From Rhizomys pruinosus (lineage: Eukaryota; Chordata; Mammalia; Rodentia; Spalacidae), in NCBI GenBank assembly GCA_009823505.1, contig VZQC01010581.1:917153-981152 (forward strand): a stretch of 64,000 nucleotides of DNA, given 5' to 3'. This document shows positions 47,176 to 58,965 of the stretch, in pieces. How positions within the stretch are numbered: position 1 is the stretch's first letter; each line of letters starts with the position of its first letter. Below the pieces are notes generated by a model that worked only from the letters and a program-made list of their open reading frames with translations, did no database searches and had not been told where the DNA came from. A program made the position numbers and the translations under genes.

Positions 47176-47840
47176 TCTTTCTTGGCCCTCTTAGTGCCTC
47201 ACCTGTTTCTAGGCCAAGAGCCCTATGGGAAACACTGAGTATCAAACAAATTAAAACTGCAGTGGTGAGCATACCATGTCTGCTCTGTGCACTGCTATGG
47301 CCACGTAACTTGAATTAACTTTGAATTTGGACTAAGGAACTAGCATCTGAAGCACACCTTGGGAGATCTCCACCATTCTTCTACCTGCACTGCTGCTATT
47401 TCTCTGGTTTCAGCCTCAACTTTTGTGATGGTTTCATCCTGCTCCCCTCTTTTTAAAATACATTCTTTGTAGAAACCACAAGAAGTACATTGATGTTAAA
47501 CAATAAATGTAGTACTTCCTTTATAGTGTGTGATGGCAAGAAAGAGAAATCCAAAGCAGCAACCTGTGCACAATCTCAATTTCCCCCAATCTTGAATGCC
47601 ACCCTTTCCTCTACTCAAAGAGGAAGGTTTAAATTTCCCGTTAAGAATTAAGATCTTAACATGTACTGTTTGGACATCACAGAACCCCTGAAGACCAAAA
47701 TGCCCTCTAAATAGCTTTGTTGTTTTTGACTTCGATGTATTATTTTGGAAATCACAGTTAGTTCAAAATGAATTACATAAGCCATTTCTTGTTCTCAAAG
47801 AACTTTTTTTCCCATTAAGGGACACAGGACTCATAACTGT
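47176..47840. other. unique non-coding stretch
   Basis: Nothing recognised. Confidence 0.4.
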
Positions 47841-47844
47841 TAAT

Positions 47845-48085
47845 AATCCACATTTATTAAACATTTCTAGTGATAGGTAATTCTTATTTTGCAGACTAGC
47901 GAGTCTCCGTTCCTCAGGGATCTCTTGTGAAGTAGATATTTCCCCTGCTGTGTCGATCTTGTCAATAAGGAATATGAAACACAGAGATGTTAAGTAACTT
48001 GCCCAAGATCACCTAGTCAGGAAGATGGAATGTTTGTGATTTAAATCTGGGCAAACTTATCTTAGGACCCACTGACTTAACCCCT
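47845..48085 (-). mobile_element. MIR SINE, antisense
   Basis: ATGTTAAGTAACTTGCCCAAGATCACCTAGTCAGGAAG..TTTAAATCTGGGC..CCACTGACTTAACCC is the reverse of the MIR core and tRNA-related parts. Confidence 0.8.
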
Positions 48086-48429
48086 CCATTGTTCCTCTGC
48101 TCCTCCTGGAGGTCAAGCTCAGGCACATAATTACCTAATTATATCTTTTGAATGGTGCTGAAAATCTGATTTATATGAGTCCAGAAGGTGGAAAACAGAA
48201 ATTCTAATCCTTTTTATCTGCAGAGGTCGATATGACACAAAAGATTTCTACCTTCATTGTGCCTTTAATTAATCCATCCCTAAATGGTATTCTCTTTTAG
48301 TGAGAAATTCACAAACACTACACCACTTCATCAAACTTTCTGAAAAGAATTTTGAAGTGACTCAGAGGTGGAGATTGGAGAGTCAGGAGTCCAATTAGCT
48401 GGGGTCCATTACAATCCTCCAATTAAAAT

Positions 48430-48600
48430 GTATGTATGTATGTGCACATATACATATCTATGCATACATATACATAATTGTGTACTATATGCACATAATG
48501 AACATAAACATATACAGCACACATATATGTATGACAGAGGTTTATATACAACGTATGTGCATATGTATATTATATATGTATGTTAACATATATGTTTGTG
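48430..48600. repeat. AT/TGTA-rich low-complexity tract
   Basis: Alternating TATG/CATA-rich sequence without a clean period. The overlapping short frames rich in Y, I and C are artefacts of it. Confidence 0.7.
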
Positions 48601-48654
48601 TTACCAATATCAAAATTTTGGTAGTTATCCCTCCTTGAATCATGTTTTTTCGAA

Positions 48655-50480
48655 GTCAATTTTTTATTGAAGCTTTGTGCATTTCATACAAACTTTCAGA
48701 TCAAATCTAGACCCGTGCCCCCCTCTGTACCCCCCACCCCACCAGAGCTCATGCATTCTGCCAAACATGTTTTTCATTTTTTTCTCAGTCTCTCTCAAAA
48801 TTCTCAATGCAGAAGTTTACTGTTTCAAACAGAAGTTCACTGTTTCAGTCAGTTCTTTGACCTAGTCTTTTGTTGATGTTGTTATTCCTTCCTATATACA
48901 TCGCTCCAAAATATGCATATATGCATGTCACATATATCATAGGTTTTAGCATCTTCAGCTTATAATTTTTTTTTCTTTGTTAGGCTGAAAGATGTCATGT
49001 TTGAAGGCTCCTCCTTGGCAAGCCCAAACCACCATCAGTTCTGACCTTGTGCTCCACATGGAGGTTTTCCCTTCCCATGGTCACCAAATGAGGTTCAGTA
49101 AGCACCATGTCCTGTCTTGATCTTCCTCTACTCGCCTCCATGATACAGAGCGGGTAGTCCAACAATGGCAGTCTATACTCTCAAGAGGCTGAAACCCCAG
49201 TAGTAGCTCAGTCCACAAGGTGGATGTCTCAGCAGTCCCCATCTGGCACTGAAGGTTTGGAGGATTCTTGGAGAGACATGAGTCTTCAGTCCATATTGCA
49301 AGGTTGAAAAGCTGTGTCTCAGGTCTTTGAACGATGGCAAAAGCAGTGGCAGCCACAGAGTAGATGCACTTGCCAGTAAGAATTGAAGACAGGCAAAACA
49401 ACAGTGTTCTTTTTTTTCTTTTTGTCTTTTTACTAATATCTCAAGTTTTATACCTGAATAATTTCTCAGGCTGATTACTTATTTCTGGTTATACTTTCCT
49501 TTTGGATGTTTAAGGCCACACAGTTAGCCCAGATTAACCAAGGTTTTTGGTCAAGGTCACTTGAGGGTCTGGTCCTCAAGGGTCATTCAGGTTTTTTTTG
49601 GGTGGGAAAGGGAGCCCCTGGCTCCTTTTGACTTTTCAATCACCAGTTCCATCCACTCGAGGACAAAGTCAGGTCTTGGTAGACCAGCCTTCCATTTTTT
49701 AAACATTGGCTGAAGTCCTATTAGTGGATCTCCACGACTTCCCTGCACAGGAAGACTGGTGACTCACATTTGCAGGATATTTCAAGAGATGCCCCCATGC
49801 ATAGTCCCCTGGGACTTAGTTGACCTCTGGGGGCAAGGAACAAAGTTATCCCTTAAGACCCTCGTCCAAATTGGTATGGGCATTAAGTATGGTCGTTAAG
49901 CATCCAGAAGGGCTAAGTTACACCAGCCTGATACTTTTAACTACTGTATAATATTTTAGAAAAGCCTTGGACAAAAGCTCAAGCAGCCCTGCACAACAAA
50001 TACTAAGATTCACTCCCATAAAATAAATACTATGTTCAGACCCAATGTCATGACAAACCAGCCTTTTCCTCATTCCTTTGATCTTATATTACTCTAAAAT
50101 ATGCATTCATACTCTTCATCTATATACCAAAAATTCCTATCTCTGAAAATATATGGTAGCTTAGTTCTAGAACCTGTTAAGGGATTCACAATATAAGAGC
50201 ACAGTTGTTTTTGGATCAGGAGGACTATAACATTAACATTGGTCAGTTTGCCTTACAACTAGGTAATTGGCGCTAGCATCCCACAGGGATACCAATAGTT
50301 TGTTTTTCTGGGACTGTTACTTCACTTAACACAATATCTTCTAGTTCCATCCATTTACCTGCAAAGTTCATGATGTCATCTTTCTTTACTGCTGCATAAA
50401 ACTCTATTGTGTAGATGTACCACATCTTCTCTATCCACTCATCAGTTGAGGGGCACTTGGGTTGGTTCCAGCTCTAACAT
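48655..50480 (-). mobile_element. L1 3' end, long-form 3'UTR, antisense
   Basis: Longest L1 segment here. In antisense order: the terminal 3'UTR (TTTTTATTGAAGCTTTGTGCATTTCATAC, CCCACCCCACCAGAGCTCATGC), about 1.1 kb of extra 3'UTR (48900-49965) shared with 31888-33933, then GACAAAAGCTCAAGCAGCCCTGC, and finally the ORF2 C-terminus (ACTTCACTTAACACAATATC..GCTGCATAAAACTCTATTGTG..CATCAGTTGAGGGGCAC). 5' truncated within ORF2. Confidence 0.88.
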
Positions 50481-50905
50481 CTATTAAATTTCTGAGCTCA
50501 ATTTGTGAATTTTCTATGCATCACAAATTCTGTTTCTGAAATACATCTATTGACATCGTATTTCCTCTTGGTGGCATTTTATGTTAGAAGGCAAGTCTGT
50601 GCTGTTTTCTTCTCAACAGACTCTCTTTCATGTCCATTTGACCACATTGAAAAAAGATGCATTTTCTATGAGTCCCAATTATATCAAATATGCCATCCTG
50701 TATATATGAGCTTTTACCGAGTTGCTGTATGGCCTAGCCAATCCTGTGTTTTATGGTATTCTACACAGGGCTCCCCTTTAGCTCTGCAGACTTTCTCTTA
50801 TCTAAAATATATGTCCATGTTCTCAAGACTGGAACACCCTTCAGACATCTGTGTTCCTGACACCAAAGCACCATTCATCCATCCAGCTTCTAGTCTCAGG
50901 AACTA
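50481..50905. other. unidentified stretch with a 133-codon frame
   Basis: An open frame runs at 50505-50906 on the plus strand. The product is Cys/Phe/Tyr/Ser-rich without recognisable domain, signal or repeat structure. It runs into an L2-like repeat and I regard it as fortuitous. Confidence 0.35.
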
Positions 50906-51130
50906 AATGAATCCTCTAGACCCATTTCAAATGTTGTTGTCTCCAGAAAGAGTCTGTAACCCCTGTCCTTCTCTTCTGTGAGCAGGCCTGTCAGATTTTA
51001 TGTTTCAGTGTTAAGGTAATTGCAATTACCTCATCTCCTCTTTGAGACCCTGAGGTCCTGACCTCTTCTTCTTCCTTTCTACCTTGTCCCATGTTCCACA
51101 TCACTAATAGGTCCTCATTAAATGTTTAAG
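50906..51130 (+). mobile_element. L2-like 3' end
   Basis: ACCCATTTCAAATGTTGTTGTCTCCAGAAAGAGTCTG..CTTTGAGACCCTGAGG..CTAATAGGTCCTCATTAAATGTTTAAG follows the block order of the L2 3' end (CTCAAATGTCACCTCC..AGTAGGTGCTCAATAAATGTTTG). Diverged. Confidence 0.55.
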
Positions 51131-51750
51131 ACACTCCCAATTTTCTTTTATGTACCTCTTTTGATGACCTTTGTTTCTGGGAGTTTTAAAATTTAAACAT
51201 TTGCCAATTGTTTTGCAGCAAGCCAGAATTTATGTGTGAAACACAAGTTCCTCATTTATGGTCTTACACAAACAGCCAAGGTGCATGTGTAATACTAATG
51301 AGGCTCCCTGGGACTTAAGGACTGGAAACAAACTATAAATATGCTTTGAATAATCAAAACAATAAAGAGTTTGAACTTTGAACTTCAAAGATAGGCCAAC
51401 TGTGAGTATCTGTTCTGATGGATGCCAGAATACTTACTTAAATGCAGATGGAAGGAAGGCCAAAGGCCAAAATGCTTAAGAATATCCAAAACAGTAGAAA
51501 TGGTTACCGTTGGTATAACAAGTGCCCTTAAGGTCCATTAAATAAAGTCAAAACTTTCTTCATGTAGCAAAATTAGCTTTTTTTTTTTACTGTTTTTGCT
51601 CAAGATGAAAACTTTAAAATAGTACTCTGAACTGGTCCAGGATAGCAGCCCGGTGTTTTGGTCACTTATCAATTAGAGCATAGATCATGTGGAAGTATTT
51701 TCTGAATACTATCTTGAGGGCAACAAGAAATTTCTTTATGGTATAGGATG
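51131..51750. other. unique non-coding stretch
   Basis: Nothing recognised. Confidence 0.4.
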
Positions 51751-51751
51751 A

Positions 51752-51762
51752 GGTGTGTGTGT

Positions 51763-51803
<41 letters not shown>
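51752..51803. repeat. (TG)n microsatellite
   Basis: TG run with one TATG interruption, directly before a SINE. Confidence 0.96.
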
Positions 51804-51804
<1 letters not shown>

Positions 51805-51827
51805 TGATCTAAAATGTATTTGGGCTG

Positions 51828-52065
51828 TAGTGATGGCTCACCCGTTAAGAGTACTTCCTGCTCTTCCAGAAGATCCCAGTTTAGTTCTCAGCACACACAT
51901 ACACACATTGTGGAACTCACAACTGCCCATAACTCTAGCTCCAGAGGAATTGACACCTTCTTCTGGATTCTGCATGCACCCACACTGTTGTGCACATACC
52001 GACATATAAACACACACACACACACACACACACACAACAACATAAAATTAAATGATAATCCTAAA
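51828..52065 (+). mobile_element. older B2/B3-like SINE with (CA)n tail
   Basis: GGGCTGTAGTGATGGCTCACCCGTTAAGAGTACTTCCTGCTCTTCC, ACTCTAGCTCCAGAGGAATTGACACC, CTGCATGCACCCAC and a tail that expanded to (CA)n at 52007-52036. Confidence 0.85.
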
Positions 52066-52069
52066 ACTA

Positions 52070-52805
52070 TTGCTTTTCACTTTGCTATTTTGTAGTAGAG
52101 AAGGAGAATATAAATGAATGCTTGAAATGTGGCTACTGCTCAAAAATAGAGTAGAGCTTCCCAAACAATCTGGAAGCAGGTAAATAAAAAAAGGATCAAT
52201 GTATGTTCTTATACTGGGTGAGTTATCTCATAAGTCCTTCAATGTCTGAGAAGTTTTATGCAGATTAGTAACCTTATGAAAGGTCAAGGCAAAGCCACCT
52301 GTGCCTGAGAGTTATCAATGAGTCATCCATGTCCAATGTTGTTTGAGTGAATAATTAATCCCTTTGTCCTTCTGGTCAGTAATACCAAGAGTCATAATTC
52401 TGGTAAATTTTCTAAATCACTGGCTTATAAACCTTATCTAGCCTGGATTAAAGATTTGATCCTCTAGGTTTATTTTATTTTTAAGCTTCTAAATAAGAAT
52501 ATGTAAGGGTGTATTGGATAATTGTGTTTAACCCCAATAGGTGATTTTTATTTGGGTAACTGGGCCTGTAAGTTTTTTTTTTTTCCAAGAAACATTACTT
52601 TCTCCACAGATAAGATATGGGGCATATTCTGACTCCAGAACCCCTATTGCAGCTGGGATATGCCCTTGGAAATGATTGCACATGCCACTATTTCCAGTCA
52701 ATTATGAGACTATAGTACTTTCTACACTACGTACTTTCTCTTTTTTCCATACTGTAGTTTTGCTGCTGAACTGGCCAGGTCTGTACCGATAGCTCTGCCA
52801 GCCTA
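52070..52805. other. unique non-coding stretch
   Basis: Nothing recognised. Confidence 0.4.
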
Positions 52806-52809
52806 TACC

Positions 52810-53125
52810 TACACCCACACATTGGGTGTGTGATTGGCAAACTGAGTTAATGTAATCTGTCATTTCTAGATCTGGTTTATGAGTGCTGAGCTCCTATATG
52901 CTCTTTCTTTCTTCTGGCTGCCTAGAGAGGGTAACCTTGGAAATCATGTGTTCAATATAAAATCCTTTGAGAGCTTGGCTCCTTGAACAATGGCTATCAG
53001 AGTCACTCTTCTGATTGTTCCACCTGCTGAGGAAAGTAACAAGCACCTTCTCTAATCCAGCCAGTATTTACTTTAAGGTTTATTTGTTACAGCACTCTGC
53101 CAAGGCACTTGGATAGTTTACCTTT
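52810..53125 (+). mobile_element. MLT1-like LTR (ancient MaLR)
   Basis: TTTCTTCTGGCTGCCTAGAG..GGTAACCTTGGAAATCATGTG, CTTGGCTCCTTGAACAATGG, TTTACTTTAAGGTTTATTTGTTACAGCACTCTGCCAAGGC follow the 3' half of mammalian MLT1 LTRs. Confidence 0.6.
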
Positions 53126-53735
53126 TTAATGTTTTCCAAGTTTTGAAGACAGCATCGTGTTATTTCAAGTGATAAAAGAATATGATTAACAAGCTCCAGT
53201 CTCACACTGAATATTACTGACAACAGTCTAGCAATGCTTCTTTATTTATGATTCTTTTTACTGGCTCCTTTTTCAGAGGTTCCTCAAGGAGTTTTCTGGG
53301 ACATCTTAGAATATTTTCTGTCAAAGGTCTTAAACATAAATTTTCAGTGCTTTCAATACAGACACAAATATAAATCTTTTCTGGGTAATTTTCCTCTGAA
53401 AAATAATACCAGGCCTTGGAAGTGATTAGAACATAATCAAAAAGACAAACTAAGAAATGAGCTTTAACCCAAAAGTTTACTCCCTTCAATAGCTTTCCCT
53501 CATAGTGTTTATGGTACATTTAATTTTATAAGACATTACTTTGTGCACAGAAGTAGAATGCATAATTTAAGCTCCCTAAGACATCCAAAGAGTATATTTT
53601 ATGTTTTAGTTACTAGCAGATTGTCAAAATGTGTAAAGTACAATTACAGATTCTGCAAAATGGTAAAGGAAAATTTAGGAATGGGTTGTATTATTACATT
53701 TCAAATCACAATGAAAAAAATAAAGTAAAGAAATG
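53126..53735. other. unidentified stretch with a 101-codon minus frame
   Basis: 53214-53519 on the minus strand is open for 101 codons. The product has no recognisable domain and there are no flanking splice or promoter signals that I can support. Confidence 0.3.
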
Positions 53736-53764
53736 AGAATAACTCACCCTATTCCCTGTGGGAC

Positions 53765-54030
53765 TTTTGAAAAGAAACTTATATGACATGGGACCAACAC
53801 TCAACTCAGGAGGAGTGTGGCCACGAGGTGTGGGTTACAGGGCAATTTATAAGTACAACAGCCAGTCAGAGTTTAGCATCACGATTAAAGTTACCAATCA
53901 AGTACACCAGCCAATCAGAGTTTAATACCACAGTTAAAGTTACCAAGCAAACCAATCATTCCTAGAATGACTAAGGAAAAATGGCTTAATGGTATCTGAG
54001 AACACTATCCCTGAGTTTTTATACCCCTGT
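53765..54030 (-). mobile_element. ERV 3' LTR remnant
   Basis: Shares ACACTCAACTC(A/G)GGAGGAGTGTG with the opposite LTR at 55148. Contains two direct copies of a roughly 50-bp unit (GCCA(A/G)TCAGAGTTTA..TTAAAGTTACCAA(T/G)C) at about 53858-53950, like a duplicated U3 enhancer, and a TATA-like element (reverse: GGGGTATAAAAACTCAGGG, about 54010-54030). Confidence 0.65.
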
Positions 54031-54076
54031 ATCACAATAATCCTCTATCTCGTTTTCCTCTCTCCTTGTAAGCTCT

Positions 54077-54290
54077 TCACATCCTTGAAGGAAGTTCATA
54101 AGAGTCAGCCACAGTTGGTGTTTCCAAGATGGAATGATCTCCACTAGGGAGGGGGTTGTAGTGGGTCCTGAGCACCATGATTTTAATAAAATGTACCCAC
54201 TGGTTAATAAATCTGACAAGTGAGTTAAGGATGAGTGGGCCACAAGTCAGAGCAACCAGAAGGATAAACTTACTGGCAGCTCCAGGAAGT
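54077..54290 (-). pseudogene. env: ERV env fragment: end of the TM subunit
   Basis: The minus-strand frame reads a hydrophobic membrane span (with LTCGPLILN in it), then a cytoplasmic tail, ending in a TGA at 54077-54079. This is the C-terminal layout of gammaretroviral Env TM. Everything upstream of the span (SU, fusion peptide, immunosuppressive region) is absent: the frame runs into a stop and a G-run at about 54328. Not functional. Confidence 0.7.
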
Positions 54291-55033
54291 CTTCAGCTCT
54301 CAGCTGAGAAAGAAACTGGTTCTTTCGGGGGGGGGGGGGTCTTGACCCTAAACCGCCTCACCAATTTTTACTCCTACTTTTATCACGTAACCTCTGAGGA
54401 GGTTATCTCAATTGCCAAGAGAGAATTGGGGTGCTGACCACTCTGACTTCTTCCATACTGAAAAGGGGCATAGAGGGTGGCAACTCGGGTAACCCCTGCT
54501 CAGTGGGTCTATCTAAAAGACCCCCAACAGTATAGCTATAGAGAGAACAAAGTCCTTGACTGGTGCCTGTGAAGGAGAAGTGAAGGCAAGAGTAGTTAGG
54601 TACATTTTCTAGGCAAGGAACCAGGAGATGAAGAGGGTAAATTAAATGTCCAACTTAAAAGTCTACTAGAATTCCTCAACAAGGGGTACTGAAGCATACA
54701 TTATTGGGCTTCTCCTTTTGTTCATTTGGCCATGATGTCTGGACTCAGGCTCTGCTTTCCAGGCATTTTGATAGACACAGTGTGAGTTTCCTCTTAGGTA
54801 GATGCATAAACACAAGACAGTTACATCCTTTAAATCTGGAAAAAGGAAAGGCATGATCTCATAGCAAAGGAGCAGTTCTCCCTCCTCTTCCAATAATCAT
54901 GAGGCCAGGTTTAGGCTTCAAGTATCCTTCATCTCACAAGTCAGTGATGACAGAAACCAGGGGAGGAAGGCCAGGGTTGAGGAATGTCTCTCTGCAGCTG
55001 CCCACTGGCAGTTCCAACCTCCTACAGGTATGA
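54291..55033 (-). mobile_element. ERV leader and deleted interior
   Basis: Follows the primer binding site on the minus strand and has a leader-like start (CATACCTGTAGGAGGTTGG). No gag, pro or pol frame is recognisable, so most of the coding genome is deleted between leader and env tail. Includes a run of G at 54328-54340. Confidence 0.55.
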
Positions 55034-55051
55034 ATCTTGGTGGGACCTCCA
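55034..55051 (-). promoter_or_regulatory. ERV primer binding site, tRNA-Gln type
   Basis: Minus-strand TGGAGGTCCCACCAAGAT is complementary to the 3' end of tRNA-Gln (UUG) with one mismatch. It follows an LTR end reading ..TTACAACA plus TT, the normal spacing. This points to a GLN-type gammaretroviral lineage; tRNA identity is by recall. Confidence 0.7.
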
Positions 55052-55053
55052 AA

Positions 55054-55173
55054 TGTTGTAAAGTTGCAGCAGAGAGACCACTTACTTAACCATGTGGAGT
55101 TTTTAAAGGAGGATTTAATTTAATTATGACTTACAATCCTGGGGCCGACACTCAACTCGGGAGGAGTGTGTCT
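55054..55173 (-). mobile_element. ERV 5' LTR, R/U5 remnant
   Basis: Only the part next to the primer binding site remains. It ends outward at GGAGGAGTGTG, the same sequence found in the 3' LTR at about 53797. U3 is lost. Confidence 0.6.
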
Positions 55174-55595
55174 GATCCTCTTTATTTTAATTATTCAGTT
55201 GTTTAATGTCTTCTAAAATGTCTTTGTCTTCCAAAAATTGTGTCTAAGGCTTTTCTCCTTCCATGCTGAAATTAAGGTGGTTCTAGTTTGATTCATTTTA
55301 CCAAATATTCTGCTTCTCATAAAACTTGATTTTCTTGCCTTTTCTTGACCATGCAGAATCATTTAACAATTTGTGCTTTTATTTTTATGGATTCTTCTGA
55401 AATACATCAAATTTGATTCTTTATTTCCCCAGACTCCAGACAGATTCAGGAGCTACAGGCAGAGTTGAAATAAGACAGTTGCTGCACATGCAAGCCTTGA
55501 GAACAAATCAACAGAAGGGATTTCTTCCTGTTTCTTCATCTCTATCTGAAAACCAAAGCTTAACACTATTGGATAATTTCTTATGAAAAAAAAAA
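55174..55595. other. unique non-coding stretch
   Basis: Nothing recognised. Confidence 0.4.
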
Positions 55596-55599
55596 TCCA

Positions 55600-55990
55600 T
55601 CTGTTCTAGGTTGTCCTTTGTTGCTTTGATGAAACACTGATCGAAACCGACCTGGGGGAGAAGAGAGTTTATTTGGCTCACTCATCCCAACAATAGTTCA
55701 TCTTTGACAGAAGCCAGGGCAAGAACTCAAACAAGTACCTTGAGATAGAACTGAATCACAGACCATAGAGGAACACTGCTTACTGGCTAAGTCTTTTGGC
55801 CTGTACTCAGCCTGCTTTCTTATATAACCCAGGACCCCCTGCCCAGAGGTGGCCCCACCTACAGTGGGCTGGGCTCTCCATCACTCAATCAAGTAAATGC
55901 TTCATGGACATTGCCATAGATCAATCAAATATGCCCTATGGCATAAACACATCCCATTATGCTCTACCTCCCAACTCTGCTGCTTTGGGA
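55600..55990 (-). mobile_element. rodent LTR-like repeat, antisense
   Basis: Matches 10197-10600 in order: GTTGTCCTTTGTTGCTTTGATGAAACACTGATCG, GGGGGAGAAGAGAGTTTATTTGGCTCA, CAGCCTGCTTTCTTATATAACCC, CCCACCTACAGTGGGCTGGGC. 5' part truncated. Confidence 0.65.
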
Positions 55991-58100
55991 ATTCAATTTC
56001 CAGTGCATGATCTTTTAAGTGCTGTATCTAAATGGAAACAGATTGTATTTAAAATTCCATTTATATCTTACATCAAGAGGATTCCCAGTGAAGGAAGTGA
56101 AGCCCTCTTCAAATTTTTTATGGAAGCAAAAGACCCTCCTACTGGCCTAGGTTCCTTCCTCACAGAGTTCTGTTTGTAGAAATCCTAGCAGATAACTGGC
56201 TCACATTGTGACTGGCCTGAGTAGAGGAGTGAGGGAAGAAGGGGTTGCTGATTGAAACAAAGTCCACACTATCCTTGCAGAAAGCTTCATGGATTAAAAA
56301 AGAGAGTGCAATGACACCAATAACCAAAAAAATTATAATAAAAATACACAGAAAAGTAGAGTACTACTTTAACAGGAGTAAAATACTTTCAAAGTTACAT
56401 ACAGTAAAGAGAGTTTTGAGAAGGCAGCAGCATCTGTCAGTGGGAGTGAGGACATTTGAACATCACACAGAGGATGAATCTGAGTTGAATGACGAGAAAA
56501 GCTACAGAAAAACTGCATGTGGAGCATCCTTAGTTACTCTGATTGACCCAAGCTGGAAGTGAAGCAGAGAGGTATCAACTCAATTGGAATAGATTGCAGG
56601 GGTTCCACAGGTCAATATTTACCTTGTATCCTTCAAAACCTACCAAAAGCATTGTTGCTTCTGAGCAGCCTACTTGGTGTTCTTTCCTCACCTTCTGAAA
56701 GGTTTCCTATTCTGTGTCACCTCTGTCACAAATATGCCTCTAGTCATATATTTGTTATCTTATGTTTTAACTTAAATTATGTCTGTCAAGTAGACACAGG
56801 GCCAACATCTCATCTGTATTCTTAGAAGTCAACTCAGGACCTACTGTTTAAGGAGAAAGGCAATAAATACATGTATGGTTTAATTTAATTGACTCAATAC
56901 TTTTTTATTCAAATTCAGTCTGTTTAACTATTTGGTTAAATGTGGTAAAACGTTTGACGAGGCTATTGAAAGACTCTGATACAAACTTTAAATATATATC
57001 CTTGGTATTAATGTGAATTTTAAATGTAGGCTTGATGCACAAATAAATCGGCCATATTACATAAAAGTATTTAATAATGGGCTGTGATTTTAACAAGGAT
57101 GTAAGTGGGTAGTTGGAAATAATTTCATAGAAAATAATCTGAAACATGAAATCTTCCCAAAGACTAAAAGTTATAGAATGAGTCACCTAGAAGCTGTATA
57201 ATTATTTCAGCTATTATTTTTTTTTATCTAAAGCAATTTCTATTTAGAGACTAATGTATAGCAGAGAGACATTTGTGTAGTGAGATGAAATGGATGCAAG
57301 ATTCCGCCAATTTTAATCACTTCAGACCTTATGATCTAAGTCTATTCAGTTTAGAATAGAAAGGGTTATTTAAGAAAAATTGGAGGTTAGACGAATTAAT
57401 CATGCTTAAAGACCAATTTTATGTTTGATGACTCATAAAGCTTTTTAAAGTGAATTTTAGAAAAAAAATATTAAGACTTTGATCTTTGCCATTGGACAAA
57501 TCTTTGTTTTTCTCCCCGCTTTGACTCCTGTTGGCTATTTGGCCCTAGCAAATGCTTAACCTCCTGACAGATCATTTAACACATTGTAAAATAGTTATAC
57601 TAGAGGTTTTTCAGTATTGCTTTCAGAGTAACTAATACAGTATCTGTGAAACATGTGACCTCTTTGTGATTTGCTCTTGTACTCAGAAAAATGACAACTG
57701 CAGAGACAGGGAGATGGATGGTGTGACCACTCCACGGGAAAGAGAACGGCAACAAGGGGATGAATATTTACCCTAAGATTCATGAGAAAAATCTGAGGAT
57801 AGTATAAAATGCATGTTTGGAATTATTCCAGCAACTCTGAATGAAGAGAAGTTATGNTTATGCTATGGACACATATCAGTTCTGCCTCACTCATCACCAT
57901 TTATTTATGAATTCCACTGATAGATGTGTATCTAGTTCAATTTCCCTCTTTTAACAACAGATAAATAAACATATCTGTTTAGACTCTTGAGTCTGTCTAT
58001 ACAGAATATGTTCTAGAAGAGAAAATACAGATCCAAAAATTATAAATAGATTACATTTTAAAACATTTTACTAAAAAAACATTTTACTAATTATTATTAA
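55991..58100. other. mostly unique AT-rich stretch
   Basis: Open frames at 55796-56179, 56245-56562 and 56559-56825 show no recognisable family. N at 57857. No repeat identified with confidence. Confidence 0.4.
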
Positions 58101-58104
58101 TGTA

Positions 58105-58490
58105 AAATTTAAAAAATATATTTTATTGAATCTTTGAGATTTTTTTTTTTGGTCTTTTTGAGACAGGGTCTCCCTGTAGCCCCAGCTGTCCTGGAACTCA
58201 CTCTGTAGACCAGGCTGGCCTTGAACTCACAAAGATCCACCTGCCTCTGCCTCCCAAGTGAGAATTTTTATAAAGTGCTTTGATCACATTCAGTACCCCT
58301 CCACCACATCCAACCCTAGCCTAATACTCTGTCCCCCCACCACTGCAATTTTTAAAGGCCTATTGAGTCTAATTTGTGTTCCCTAATGCCCTTGGTTGTG
58401 AATCCATCCCCTGTAGCCTGCTCAATCTACCCAGCATCAGACACTTAAAGAAAACTGACTCTCCTTCTCCCATCACTACAAAGTTTTTAT
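58105..58490 (-). mobile_element. old L1 3' end, antisense, interrupted by B1
   Basis: ATATATTTTATTGAATCTTTGAGA, then after the B1 TAAAGTGCTTTGATCACATTCAGTACCCCTCC, AAAGGCCTATTGAGTCTAATTTGTGTTCCC, CTGCTCAATCTACCCAGCATCAGACAC. Lx-like 3'UTR. Confidence 0.75.
58150..58257 (-). mobile_element. B1 SINE, antisense, 5' truncated
   Basis: GGTCTTTTTGAGACAGGGTCTCCCTGTAGCCCCAGC..CCTCTGCCTCCCAAG, with TTTGAGATTTTT and GTGAGAATTTTT at the two edges as a diverged TSD. Inserted in the L1 3'UTR. Confidence 0.93.
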
Positions 58491-58604
58491 GAATTAATAG
58501 TAATGCAGATGTTGTATCTCTGTCTATTTCTAGGGCTTTTAAATATCTTTTACTATTTTCGACAGTGAAATGCATGGTTGAAAGATATCACACTTTAATT
58601 TTAT

Positions 58605-58690
58605 TTTGTATTATCTTAATAATAAATAAGTTGTTCTGCACACATGTGGCATTCACACATACAATGTAAATAAAATAAATAATAAATTTT
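58605..58690 (+). mobile_element. B2/B3 tail fragment
   Basis: GTTCTGCACACATGTGGCATTCACACATACAATGTAAATAAAATAAATAATAAA is only the 3' tail of a tRNA-type SINE. Confidence 0.55.
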
Positions 58691-58708
58691 AAAAATGATG
58701 GGTGGATG

Positions 58709-58900
58709 GCTGGAAAGATGGCTCAGCAGTTAAGAGTACTTGAGGCTCTTCCAGAGGATCTGAGTTGGGATCCCAGCACCCATGTCTGATGGCACATGGC
58801 TTCAAGGGGTGTGACACCTTTTTCTGGTCTCCATAGGCATATACACTCACACATATACACATAAATAAAGTTAATATTTCTTTAAAATATAAATAAGTTG
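58709..58900 (+). mobile_element. older B2-like SINE
   Basis: GGCTGGAAAGATGGCTCAGCAGTTAAGAGTACTTGAGGCTCTTCCAGAGGATCTGAG, GGGATCCCAGCACCC, tail CTCACACATATACACATAAATAAAG. Confidence 0.88.
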
Positions 58901-58965
58901 TATTTATTCTTTATGAATTGCCTGGGTTTTTAAAGAGTTATTTTTCTTGTTTGTAATTATGTGTG

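Noticed and set aside
53214..53519. 101-codon minus-strand open frame
   Set aside because: No recognisable family, no repeat explanation, no supporting splice or promoter signals; the length is within chance for AT-rich DNA.
56245..56562. 105-codon plus-strand open frame
   Set aside because: Lysine-rich from A-rich DNA, with no domain recognised and no neighbours suggesting a gene.
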